From Betaproteobacteria bacterium (GTDB lineage Bacteria; Pseudomonadota; Gammaproteobacteria; Burkholderiales; SG8-41), in contig JAIOOZ010000474.1 in the NCBI GenBank assembly GCA_021414185.1, positions 1-13,316 on the forward strand: a stretch of DNA of 13,316 bases, given 5' to 3'. The notes beneath the pieces are model-generated. The model ran no database searches. It was not told where the DNA came from and saw only the letters and a program-made list of their open reading frames with translations. The position numbers were made by a program, and so were the translations under genes. This document shows positions 1-7,952 of this stretch, piece by piece; within the stretch, counting starts at the first letter, position 1, and each line of letters opens with the position of its first letter.

Positions 1-459
1 CGGCTCGCAGAAACGGATCGCGATGTCGATGCGCTCGCGCTCGAGACTGGATACGTCGTTGGTCGCCGCCAGCCGCACGTCGATGCCGGGCTGGACTTTG
101 CGAAAGCGCGCCAGCCGCGGCACCAGCCACAGCGACGCAAACGACACCGTCGTCGTCACCGTCAAGAGCCGCTCGTCGCCGCCTGTGCCAAGGCGGGCCG
201 TCGCATCCCCGATCTGCCGCATCACCGACTGCGCGGTGGTGAAGAGCGTGTCGCCTTCCGCGGTCAGCTTCAGCGCGCGGTTCATGCGCGTGAAGAGCTT
301 GATGCCGAGATGGTCTTCGAGCGCCTTGATCTGGCGGCTCACCGCGGATTGGGTCACGTGCAGTTCCGCGGCGGCGCGCGTGAAGCTCAATTGGCGCGCA
401 GCCGCTTCAAAACCGCGTATGAGGTCGAGCGAGGGCAGCCGTCGTTGGGGTTTTCGCAT
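1..459 (-). CDS. LysR-family transcriptional regulator, GcvA-like (3' part missing)
   Basis: Reading the minus strand from the ATG at 459 gives 153 codons open to the window edge, so the C-terminal half of the effector domain is outside. The N-terminus (MRKPQRRLPSLDLIRGFEAA) and the segment LSFTRAAAELHVTQSAVSRQ, followed by IKALEDHLGIKLF, form the classic LysR winged helix-turn-helix (about residues 8-66). The start of the substrate-binding domain follows (VTTTVSFASLWLVPRLARF, DVRLAATNDVSS). The PSL-x-x-I-RGFEAAAR opening and this effector-domain style are typical of GcvA-like regulators. It is transcribed away from the DUF2917 gene at 579, with a 119-bp divergent intergenic region where a LysR protein would normally bind. 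Its effector cannot be told from the sequence. Confidence 0.93.
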   Translation of the reverse strand, partial: MRKPQRRLPSLDLIRGFEAAARQLSFTRAAAELHVTQSAVSRQIKALEDHLGIKLFTRMNRALKLTAEGDTLFTTAQSVMRQIGDATARLGTGGDERLLTVTTTVSFASLWLVPRLARFRKVQPGIDVRLAATNDVSSLERERIDIAIRFCEP

Positions 460-578
460 GCTTAATACTCATCCGAATCATGCCGGAATGTCGTTTGTGC
501 GGCTGCCGGCGGCGGCCCAGACTTGCGCCTGTAGATCGCGGCATAACCGACGGTATTCAGCGGCAGAAAGAGTATACG

Positions 579-905
579 ATGAACATGACTAAAAAGCATA
601 TGAAGCACCACATGGCGCGGTTTGAGGGCCTCGCGTTGCGCGATGCCGGCGGCAGCACCGTCATCTGCGAGAGCGGCAGCATATGGCTGACCATGGAAGG
701 CGACTCGCGCGACATCGTGCTGGAGCCGGGCGACTCGTTCACGGTCGCCCGTGCAGGCCTGACTCTATTGGCAGCGCAGCAGCCGAGCGTGGTGCAGGTG
801 CGAGCGCCGAAGCAGGCGCCCAGTTGGTGGGACCGCTTCGTCAATTTTATCGACCGCACTTACGGGCCGGCCGCGATCAAGGCGGACCGCAAGTGGGTTT
901 ATTAG
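579..905 (+). CDS. DUF2917 domain protein
   Basis: This 108-aa protein starts at the ATG at 579. The frame is open further upstream to 480, but that extension is Arg/Cys-rich, overlaps the divergent control region and looks non-coding; an AAAGAG-type weak ribosome site precedes 579. A central stretch with the pattern L-R-D-A-G-G-S-T-V-I-C-E-S-G-S-I-W-L-T, then D-x-V-L-E-P-G-D-S-F, is the compact beta-rich DUF2917 fold (about residues 18-80). The tail is aromatic and basic (WWDRFVNFIDRTYG). DUF2917 proteins are small, of unknown function, and common in Betaproteobacteria. Divergence from a LysR regulator suggests that regulator controls it. No signal peptide or membrane segment is visible. Confidence 0.85.
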   Translation: MNMTKKHMKHHMARFEGLALRDAGGSTVICESGSIWLTMEGDSRDIVLEPGDSFTVARAGLTLLAAQQPSVVQVRAPKQAPSWWDRFVNFIDRTYGPAAIKADRKWVY

Positions 906-928
906 AAACGCGGGGAACCCCGGAAGCC

Positions 929-1028
929 GTCATGCCCGCGTAGGCGGGCATCCAGACGTATTTGGATTCCTGGGTTCCCGCCCCGGCCTGATACCTGCCG
1001 GGGCAGGCTCTCACACGCGGGAACGACG
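929..1028. repeat. REP-like palindromic intergenic element
   Basis: The element is bounded by GTCATGCCCGCG (929-940) and the near-inverted CGCGGGAACGAC (1017-1028). Inside are a perfect hairpin ATGCCCGC/GCGGGCAT (932-939 with 944-951, 4-nt loop) and a nested hairpin in which GTTCCCG (974-980) pairs with CGGGAAC (1018-1024) and CCCCGGC (981-987) pairs with GCCGGGG (997-1003). GTCAT-NCCCGC...GCGGG-NATGAC elements of this style are highly repeated between genes in many Beta- and Gammaproteobacteria. It lies between the stops of the DUF2917 gene (905) and the minus-strand gene ending at 1046, so it could also serve as a bidirectional terminator. Confidence 0.75.
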
Positions 1029-1045
1029 AGGGCTAACTTTTGGAG

Positions 1046-1237
1046 TCAGTCGTTCAGGATCGCGATCACGCGCGTGCGTTTGCCGCCGCCGTACTGCTCC
1101 ATCTTGACCATCACGGGAAACAGTTCTTCCAGTTTCTTGCGCGCGTCTTCCTTGGTGGCAAAGACCATGGGCTCGCCGCTGGCGCCCCTGACGTCGTGCC
1201 ACAAGCCGTTTTCTTCCTGCGTTTCGATTTTGAACAT
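1046..1237 (-). CDS. small conserved-looking hypothetical protein (63 aa)
   Basis: The protein is MFKIETQEENGLWHDVRGAS followed by a segment ending ...GGGKRTRVIAILND. The ATG at 1237 is preceded on the minus strand by a GAGAGG ribosome site. The codon pattern is good for a GC-rich genome. The sequence looks like one small alpha/beta domain: a strand, a turn, a strand (EPMVFATK), a helix (EDARKKLEELFPVMV) and a final strand (TRVIAIL). No signal peptide or transmembrane segment is visible. I do not recognise a named family. It sits downstream of the Bug receptor gene in the same direction (74-bp gap) and might be co-transcribed. Confidence 0.7.
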   Translation of the reverse strand: MFKIETQEENGLWHDVRGASGEPMVFATKEDARKKLEELFPVMVKMEQYGGGKRTRVIAILND

Positions 1238-1311
1238 GGTGACCTCTCGCCGTTAATCAGTTCGATTCGCAGCAGGCCGTTTAGTTCAGCCGCGGACTCG
1301 CGCGCCTTTGC

Positions 1312-2307
1312 TTACTCGGGCGTAATGCCGCCGTCCTTGATGACGCGCGCCCACTTCGCGACTTCATTCCTGATGATGGGTTCGACCGCTTCCGCGGTGC
1401 CGCCGAGGGTTTCTATGCCCTGCGCGGCCAGTTTTTCCCTGACGTCGGGCATTTGCAATACGGCGTTGGTTTCGCGGTTGAGGTAGGTGACGATATCCCG
1501 GGGCGTGCCCGTGGGAGCCAGCAGCGCATAGATGGCGACGGATTCGAAGCCCGGCAGCGCGGCTTCCGCCATTGTCGGCAGGTCGGGCAACACCGGCGAG
1601 CGTTTCACCGTGGTGACTGCCAGCGCGCGCAGTTTGCCGATCCTGATGAAAGGCAGATGTGGCGGCAGGGTGTCGAGCGACATCGCAATCTGGCCATTGA
1701 GTAAATCAGGCAGAAAGAGAGCCGTGCCCTTGTATGGCACGTGCACTATGTTGATTTTCGCCATCTGTCCAAACAGCGCGCCGGTCAGGTGGATGAGCCC
1801 GCCGGTGCCGGAAGATGCGTAATTCAGTTCGCCCGGATGCGCTTTGGCCAGTGCGATCAGGTCTTTGACGCTGCGCACCGGCAGCGCGGGATGCACCACC
1901 AGCACGTTGGTGATCGCGCCGGTCATGGCTATCGGCGCGAAGTCGCGGCGCACGTCGTAGTTGAGGTTCTTGTAATAGCTGACCGCGATCGAGTGCGACG
2001 CGATCGAACCCATCAACAGCGTATAACCATCGGGCGGCGACTTCGCGGCGGCTTCGGCGCCGATGTTGGCGCCCGCGCCGGGCCGGTTGTCGATGGGCAT
2101 CTGCTGGCCGATGCGCTCGGACAATTTCTGGCCGACCACGCGCGTGAGTATGTCGGTCGCGCCGCCGGCGGGAAACGGCACGATGATCTTGACCGGCCGC
2201 GCCGGATAACCGGCCGGCTTGGTCTGGGCCTGCGCCGCGAACGCGATCGCCGCGAGCAGAATCAGCGGCAGCAGCCGGATGCGAATTGCGAATTTATTCG
2301 TCGACAT
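1312..2307 (-). CDS. Bug-family (TctC) tripartite tricarboxylate transporter substrate-binding protein
   Basis: The 331-aa product fits the usual ~320-330 aa of Bug receptors. The start is the ATG at 2307, preceded by AGGGAAGG; an upstream in-frame ATG at 2364 would put an Arg-rich, non-signal-like stretch before the signal peptide. Residues 1-27 are a Sec signal peptide (FAIRIRLLPLILLAAIAFAA, probable cut AQA/QT). Family hallmarks follow: YPARPVKIIVPFPAGGATD, NRPGAGANIGAEAAAKSPPD, GYTLLMG, YASSGTGG, HVPYKGT and LPTMAEA. Such proteins bind small organic or aromatic acids in the periplasm and normally feed TctAB-type permeases. No TctA or TctB gene is nearby, so this is an orphan receptor, as is very common in Burkholderiales. 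The ligand cannot be assigned. Confidence 0.95.
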   Translation of the reverse strand: MSTNKFAIRIRLLPLILLAAIAFAAQAQTKPAGYPARPVKIIVPFPAGGATDILTRVVGQKLSERIGQQMPIDNRPGAGANIGAEAAAKSPPDGYTLLMGSIASHSIAVSYYKNLNYDVRRDFAPIAMTGAITNVLVVHPALPVRSVKDLIALAKAHPGELNYASSGTGGLIHLTGALFGQMAKINIVHVPYKGTALFLPDLLNGQIAMSLDTLPPHLPFIRIGKLRALAVTTVKRSPVLPDLPTMAEAALPGFESVAIYALLAPTGTPRDIVTYLNRETNAVLQMPDVREKLAAQGIETLGGTAEAVEPIIRNEVAKWARVIKDGGITPE

Positions 2308-2415
2308 GCCGACCTTCCCTGGTGAATTCCAGCGCGTGGCGCCCCGGCGCGATTGCCGTTGCATGCCAGCGATAATAGCCGAAACCGAATGGCGCGGCCG
2401 CGCACTGAATTTGCG

Positions 2416-2435
2416 TAGGTGCCACGTCGCACCTA
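2416..2435. promoter_or_regulatory. 7-bp inverted repeat, operator candidate
   Basis: TAGGTGC (2416-2422) and GCACCTA (2429-2435) form a perfect inverted repeat around a 6-nt centre. It lies in the 201-bp region between the divergently transcribed Bug receptor gene (start 2307, minus) and the small secreted protein gene (start 2509, plus). The position and symmetry suit a dimeric regulator. No T-run follows on either strand, so it is less likely to be a terminator. Confidence 0.3.
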
Positions 2436-2508
2436 AAGACCTCGGGCGATGTGCCGTTATCTGGTGCGGGCGGGCTTGCGTGCCGGCCCCGACCAGGAGC
2501 GCACCGCC

Positions 2509-2760
2509 ATGGGCAAGCTTTATCTATTTCTGTGTTTCGCCACCGTTTTGCTGGTTTCGCTGCCGGCAATTTGCGGCCTCGACCCCGCGCCTGCGCGCGT
2601 CGCCGGTGAAAAACCCGACAGCGGTGCGGGCAGCCTGCCGCATTACGCGCAATGGGGTAAGCCCCCGACCCTGCAAGGTCTGGCGCGTCCTGCGCCTGCC
2701 GGGAAACCGGCTCGCGGCACCGGCAGTCAGCGCGCCGACATGGTGCTGGATCGGCCGTAA
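2509..2760 (+). CDS. small secreted proline-rich hypothetical protein (83 aa)
   Basis: The ATG at 2509 is preceded by AGGAG about 8 nt upstream. The frame is open from 2449, but that start would place an Arg-rich tail before the signal peptide. Residues 1-23 are a strong Sec signal (MGKLYLFLCFATVLLVSLPA, then ICG). The mature part is Pro/Ala/Gly-rich (DPAPARVAGEKPDSG, HYAQWGKPPTLQG, ARPAPAGKPARG) with no recognisable domain. The Cys after PAI does not fit a standard lipobox, so a soluble periplasmic or surface peptide is likelier than a lipoprotein. It is convergent with the next gene. It could be lineage-specific and its function is unknown. Confidence 0.6.
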   Translation: MGKLYLFLCFATVLLVSLPAICGLDPAPARVAGEKPDSGAGSLPHYAQWGKPPTLQGLARPAPAGKPARGTGSQRADMVLDRP

Positions 2761-2778
2761 TCGCGGCGCGCACCAGCC

Positions 2779-2804
2779 TTCGCCCTTCTATACATCAGGG
2801 CGAA
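2779..2804. terminator. bidirectional hairpin between convergent genes
   Basis: TTCGCCCT (2779-2786) and AGGGCGAA (2797-2804) form a perfect 8-bp stem with a 10-nt loop. It is centred between the stop of the plus gene (2760) and the stop of the minus gene (2824). There is no long U-tract on either side, so this is a weak intrinsic terminator at best. Confidence 0.45.
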
Positions 2805-2823
2805 CGGATATTTAAGAGGACAA

Positions 2824-3087
2824 TTACTTCAGGTTCGGCAGGTTGAGCAGCAGCATGTCGAGCTTGTCGATCAAGAGCGCGTATTCGTCTTTGCCGCCCA
2901 ATTGCTCGAGTGAGCCGGTGATGCGGGTTTGCAGGTCGGCGGCGCCCAGGCCTTCGGTGCCAGTCAGCAGTTTCGCCACCCCCGGCAGATCGGCGGCGCC
3001 CGCGAACGTCCGGCAGTCCGCCAGCATCGCGTCGATTTCCGCGCGGTTCATGGTGGTGCTGAACTTCATCGTCGAATCGAAACTCAT
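2824..3087 (-). CDS. small hypothetical protein (87 aa)
   Basis: The start is the ATG at 3087 (MSFDSTMKFSTTMNRAEIDA), preceded by GGGGAAG on the minus strand; the longer frame to 3150 lacks a ribosome site. The sequence is predicted to be mainly helical: AEIDAMLADCRTFAGAAD, LPGVAKLLTG, LQTRITGSLEQLG, EYALLIDKLDMLLLNLPNLK. It is soluble with no signal peptide, and the C-terminal helix is strongly amphipathic and leucine-rich, suggesting oligomerisation or protein binding. It is divergent from ettA (155-bp gap). I recognise no family. Confidence 0.6.
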   Translation of the reverse strand: MSFDSTMKFSTTMNRAEIDAMLADCRTFAGAADLPGVAKLLTGTEGLGAADLQTRITGSLEQLGGKDEYALLIDKLDMLLLNLPNLK

Positions 3088-3242
3088 GGCAGCTTCCCCC
3101 TGACCAGATTTTGGAATGGCGTGAGGCGACAGATTACGCTGGAACGGCACCGGGCGACAAGGGGCAGCTGGATGACGCTTTCAGGGCGTGCCGCCGCGCA
3201 TTCCGCTATCATTGCCGCCTTTCCCATTTCCGCACAATTCTC

Positions 3243-4904
<1,662 letters not shown>

Positions 4905-4927
4905 TAGGATGCGCGTTACGCTAAAGT

Positions 4928-4949
4928 AAAACTGTGGTTTGTCCCCATA
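4928..4949 (+). repeat. short 'GTGG-YY-TGTCCCC' repeat, copy 1
   Basis: The stretch AAAACTGTGG-TT-TGTCCCC-ATA closely matches 10834-10855 (AAAACCGTGG-CC-TGTCCCC-AATA), same orientation. Sequences of the form AAAACnGTGGTCTGTCCCC are, to my knowledge, frequent intergenic repeats in betaproteobacterial genomes. The two copies bracket the M48-S41 gene, the first toxin-antitoxin operon and the deacetylase-caspase gene. Confidence 0.5.
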
Positions 4950-4963
4950 GCTAGAGGATTACG

Positions 4964-7030
4964 GTGAAGCGACGCTGGACCAATTGGGTGAATTTTGTAG
5001 CGGTTCTGGCAGGGTTGCTAGGCGCAAATTTGGAGTGCTTTGCCGCTGCACCGATTGCGACTGCGTGGGATGCGGAGCAACTCGCCAAATCGCGCAGCGA
5101 GTTGACGAGTCTGCTGGATGGGGAAAATCGCCCAGTCGCAACAATCAGCGTGTTCAGGCTCAGGAAACTGCTCGACGTCATGTCCCGCATGCAATCAGCT
5201 GCTGGAACAACCGCGCGGCTGTTGATTCTTCATACAGTAGACGGCGGGCCCAACGCCTTGGCGTACAGTAAGGATGGCGCAGCGAAGGTTTTCATAACAA
5301 CCTCGATGCTTGATTTGTTGGGTGACGATTTCGATTCATACGCCTATTTGATCGGCCATGAGCTTGCCCACATCGAAAAAGATCATGGAGTGCAACGGGC
5401 ATATCTGCGGGAGATGATTTCGGTGTCGCGCGAACTCGATGACACGAGATTCAAGGGGCGCGCTGGTCTTACCATAGCCGGCGAATCGGCGATAAGCGCA
5501 ATCGCATTCGACGCAGCATTTAGCAGAGACAATGAGCGTGAAGCCGATGCTCTGGCTTTTCGCCGCATGACGTATGCGGGATTTGATCCTAGGGGCGCGC
5601 TCCGTTTGCACAATGCTATAAGTAGCGCGGCAACTCTTCGACGAGTCACGTTCCTGGATACGCATCCCAGCGACAAGGAGCGGATTTTTTATCTTGAGAA
5701 AATGGTCGCTGCCGCTACTGCGTCGGGCGGCAGAATAGGCGGCGTTTCAATGGAGAGCACGGCGGCTCCGCTGGCGCCAGGCGACGAGGGATTTGCACTA
5801 TTGGCCGAAGCCATTGCAACCATAAAAAAAGAGAATATTTCGACGGTCGAAGATCGAACTTTGGTTGCTGGTTGCCATGAAGGCCTGGCCCGACAAAATA
5901 GCGATTTGCAGGCGCCAGGTCGCGATGCGAATCTGAAGGATATAGTCGCGTTGCTCATCACAGCCAAGCGGCAGCAACCGCGATTTGCAGATGAGCAAAT
6001 TGTCGCATGCCTCGAAGGCATGGTTGCCAGCATCGACCGTCGCTCCATTTACATTGATGGCGAAGACGCGCGTAGCCTGCAAGCCGGCTCTACCCCCATT
6101 GCGGGTTTAGGAATCGAATTCAAGATTCAGGATGATGTTCCGCGCGTCGTTCGAACTATAGACGGCAGTCCTGCCAGCGTAACTGCCTTGAGAGACGGCG
6201 ATCTGGTTACCGCCGTCGATGGGGTATCGACAAAAGGCATGCTTTCGAAGCAGTTCGTGGCTCGTTTGCGAGGTCCTGCGGGAAGCCCGATAACTCTTAC
6301 CGTCGAAAAGCCCGGACTTGGCGGGCCGTTGGAGCTGCGGCTGATCAGGGCGCCGATTCGAATACAGTCAGTAAGTTCTCGTGTGCTGTCGAGTGTCTAC
6401 GGATTTATCAAGATCAGGCAATTTCAGCCAAGCACACTTGAATCTTTAGCCGCAGCCTTTCAACAGCTTGATGCTGAAACGGGTGGCAAGTTGAGGGGGA
6501 TAGTTTTAGACCTTAGAGATAACGCTGGCGGCATCCTTTCGACATCTGTCGGTACAGCCGCTGCTTTCCTGCCGGACGGGGTTCTGCTTGCCGAAACGAA
6601 GGGCCGGACTAGATCAAGCACCATGCGCATAACGGCATCAACTTCGTTCTATGTTCCGCCGAAAACCTCAAACCCGTTCGCCGCAATACCCGCGCGAATC
6701 AAAATCGTGCCTATCGTAGTACTCGTAAACGAAGAGACAGGGGCTGGTGCTGAGATCGTCGCCGGTGCGCTACAGGATCATCGCCGTGCCGTCATACTCG
6801 GCCGCCGTACTGCCGGAGTTGGAATGATCAGCAATACGTTCCCGTTGAAGAACAACAATGCACTGAAACTGACCATCGCACAGTTCACCCGCGCTAATGG
6901 GGACGCCATAACGGATATCGGTGTGATTCCGGACATTACACTTGATCAAAAATCAGGACGAGATCCGGAGTCTGAGGATATCGAACTGCAACAAGCGCTA
7001 AAGATTGTCGGAGAGCGCGCGCAACAATAA
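4964..7030 (+). CDS. secreted M48 metallopeptidase-PDZ-S41 fusion with a degenerate S41 site
   Basis: The 688-aa product starts at the GTG at 4964, with AGAGGA just upstream. A Sec signal peptide (about 1-28, WVNFVAVLAGLLGANLECFA) predicts periplasmic location. Residues about 90-250 are an M48 zinc peptidase: HELAH 132-136 gives two histidine ligands and the catalytic Glu133, EREAD 191-195 gives the third ligand (Glu191), and DTHPSDKERI lies at 232-241. A PDZ domain follows (about 378-450; GIEFKIQ, DGDLVTAVDG), then an S41 tail-specific-protease domain (about 468-664; GFIKIRQFQPSTLESL, VLDLRDNAGG, VNEETGAGAEIVAGALQD). The S41 catalytic Ser is Ala594 and the general-base Lys is Val619, while Asp605 is retained. 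Base composition is visibly more AT-rich than ettA, with many ATA codons, suggesting transfer. It stands alone. Confidence 0.9.
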   Translation: MKRRWTNWVNFVAVLAGLLGANLECFAAAPIATAWDAEQLAKSRSELTSLLDGENRPVATISVFRLRKLLDVMSRMQSAAGTTARLLILHTVDGGPNALAYSKDGAAKVFITTSMLDLLGDDFDSYAYLIGHELAHIEKDHGVQRAYLREMISVSRELDDTRFKGRAGLTIAGESAISAIAFDAAFSRDNEREADALAFRRMTYAGFDPRGALRLHNAISSAATLRRVTFLDTHPSDKERIFYLEKMVAAATASGGRIGGVSMESTAAPLAPGDEGFALLAEAIATIKKENISTVEDRTLVAGCHEGLARQNSDLQAPGRDANLKDIVALLITAKRQQPRFADEQIVACLEGMVASIDRRSIYIDGEDARSLQAGSTPIAGLGIEFKIQDDVPRVVRTIDGSPASVTALRDGDLVTAVDGVSTKGMLSKQFVARLRGPAGSPITLTVEKPGLGGPLELRLIRAPIRIQSVSSRVLSSVYGFIKIRQFQPSTLESLAAAFQQLDAETGGKLRGIVLDLRDNAGGILSTSVGTAAAFLPDGVLLAETKGRTRSSTMRITASTSFYVPPKTSNPFAAIPARIKIVPIVVLVNEETGAGAEIVAGALQDHRRAVILGRRTAGVGMISNTFPLKNNNALKLTIAQFTRANGDAITDIGVIPDITLDQKSGRDPESEDIELQQALKIVGERAQQ

Positions 7031-7052
7031 CTACCGATCTGAGCTAGTATTG

Positions 7053-7088
7053 CACTCGCCGCTTGCGGGGGAGGGTTGGGGTGGGGGC
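7053..7088. repeat. 'CGCTTGCGGGG' intergenic repeat, copy 1
   Basis: The stretch CTCGCCGCTTGCGGGGGAGG followed by GTTGGGGTGGGGG is one arm of the common intergenic element with core CCCGCTTGCGGG. A related arm occurs at 7953-7983. It follows the stop of the M48-S41 gene and contains a small CCGC/GCGG hairpin, but no T-run follows. Confidence 0.5.
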
Positions 7089-7138
7089 AGAGCAGAGCGC
7101 TGCAATCGTCAGTGCGTCGGGCGGTATCCAAAAACCTG

Positions 7139-7170
7139 GATAATTATCTATATTCTGATATAATACCGCT
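7139..7170 (+). promoter_or_regulatory. extended -10 promoter and palindromic operator candidate, TA copy 1
   Basis: TGATATAAT (7156-7164) is a perfect extended -10 element (TGn plus TATAAT at 7159-7164). The base seven positions after it is 7171, the first base of the toxin's GTG, so the transcript would be leaderless. The -35 region (about CTGGAT) is poor, as expected for an extended -10 promoter. A perfect palindrome GATAATTATC (7139-7148) lies just upstream, and its ATAATTAT core recurs at the same distance before the outer -10 of the second copy. The XRE antitoxin could bind there and autoregulate. Confidence 0.65.
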
Positions 7171-7491
7171 GTGAAGCCGCTCAAATTCATTGGTTCGAGC
7201 CTAGCGGATTTGAGTGCTTTTCCGTTCCTGGCTCGCAAGGCCGCGGGTTTTGAGCTCTGGCAGGTGCAGGAGGGGTTGATGCCCTCCGATTTCAAACCGC
7301 TGCTGGAGGTTGGTGCGGGCGCATACGAGATTCGGGTGCATGTTGCCGGCGAGTGGCGCGTTATTTTCGTCGCCAGATTTTCCGCCGCCGTATACGTGCT
7401 TCATGCGTTTCAAAAGAAAACGCGCAAGACAGGAAAACCGGACATCGAACTCGCCCGCCGGCGCTACAAGCAGATTGAGAGTGGATCATGA
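7171..7491 (+). CDS. HigB/RelE-like (Gp49-like) type II toxin, copy 1, intact
   Basis: The 106-aa product starts at the GTG at 7171 (KPLKFIGSSLADLSAFPFLA). The C-terminal half is the hallmark of the phage Gp49-like/HigB group of the RelE superfamily: YEIRVHVAGEWRVIF, then YVLHAFQKKTRKTGKPDIEL, then ARRRYKQI. These proteins are ribosome-dependent mRNA interferases that block translation until neutralised by the partner. Toxin precedes antitoxin, and the genes overlap by ATGA (7488-7491), the usual higBA layout with translational coupling. There is no ribosome site before the GTG. An AGGAGG (7268-7273) precedes an in-frame ATG at 7279 (Met37), so a 70-aa N-truncated form is also possible. Confidence 0.92.
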   Translation: MKPLKFIGSSLADLSAFPFLARKAAGFELWQVQEGLMPSDFKPLLEVGAGAYEIRVHVAGEWRVIFVARFSAAVYVLHAFQKKTRKTGKPDIELARRRYKQIESGS

Positions 7492-7775
7492 AAGAACGCA
7501 TCACGAAGTCCAAAGGCAACGTATTTGTCGATCTTGGCTTTTCACGCGAAGAGGCGACGGTGCTCGCGATGCGCGCCGAGCTGATGGCGAAGCTGCGCAA
7601 ATTGATTGCAGATCGCGATTGGACGCAACAGGAAGCAGCCAAGCGTTTGGGTATAACGCAATCGCGCGTTTCCGATCTGGTGCGGGGCAAGTGGGACAAG
7701 TTCAGCCTCGACATGCTGATTACCCTCGCTGCACGAGTCGGTCAGCGGCCGAGCCTGGTGCTGCAAGCTGCGTAA
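7488..7775 (+). CDS. XRE/HigA-like antitoxin, copy 1
   Basis: This 95-aa protein overlaps the toxin stop by 4 bp. The N-terminus (NVFVDLGFSREEATVLAMRA) and a helix-turn-helix at about 45-75 (WTQQEAAKRLGITQSRVSDL, then VRGKWDKFS) match the XRE-type antitoxins of the HTH_37 group that pair with Gp49-like toxins. The expected role is to bind and neutralise the toxin and repress the operon promoter at 7139-7170. It differs from copy 2 by a single residue (Gln93 here, Leu93 there), although the DNA differs at about a dozen silent positions, which indicates purifying selection. Confidence 0.93.
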   Translation: MKERITKSKGNVFVDLGFSREEATVLAMRAELMAKLRKLIADRDWTQQEAAKRLGITQSRVSDLVRGKWDKFSLDMLITLAARVGQRPSLVLQAA

Positions 7776-7791
7776 CAATCAGGATGTCGCC

Positions 7792-7941
7792 ATGAAAACT
7801 GAACGAAAAAAACTGGTAAAAAAACCGGCGCCTAACCCCCTGTCGGCCTATGCGCTGGCCGCCGGCCTGATACCGCAACGCGGCGCGAAAAGCCTGCAAT
7901 CGGACAAGGTGAAGCATCTCGCGCGCAAGCCGTTGAAGTAA
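7792..7941 (+). CDS. small basic ORF downstream of the antitoxin (49 aa)
   Basis: The reading frame from the ATG at 7792, with AGGA about 8 nt upstream, encodes MKTERKKLVKKPAPNPLSAY, then ALAAGLIPQRGAKSLQSDKV, then KHLARKPLK. It is lysine-rich and has no recognised domain. Its 5' part has a counterpart after the second antitoxin (ETERKKL), where the ATG has become ACG. Its last 17 bases (7926-7942, encoding KPLK and stop) are identical to the end of ettA. It could be a third gene of the operon or a chance frame. The ribosome site and partial conservation favour the former, weakly. Confidence 0.45.
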   Translation: MKTERKKLVKKPAPNPLSAYALAAGLIPQRGAKSLQSDKVKHLARKPLK

Positions 7942-7952
7942 TTCTTTAAGAC

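Noticed and set aside
23..592. 189-residue plus-strand frame over the LysR gene
   Set aside because: The minus strand encodes a canonical LysR helix-turn-helix; the plus product is Ser/Arg-rich shadow.
929..1028. CRISPR repeat or small RNA
   Set aside because: It is a single nested palindrome without repeat-spacer periodicity or promoter; a REP-like element explains it.
1741..2325. 194-residue plus-strand frame over the Bug receptor
   Set aside because: It is a shadow; the minus-strand receptor carries all family motifs and a signal peptide.
2509..2760. lipoprotein reading of the small secreted protein
   Set aside because: The Cys follows Pro-Ala-Ile, which does not fit a lipobox ending in Gly, Ala or Ser.
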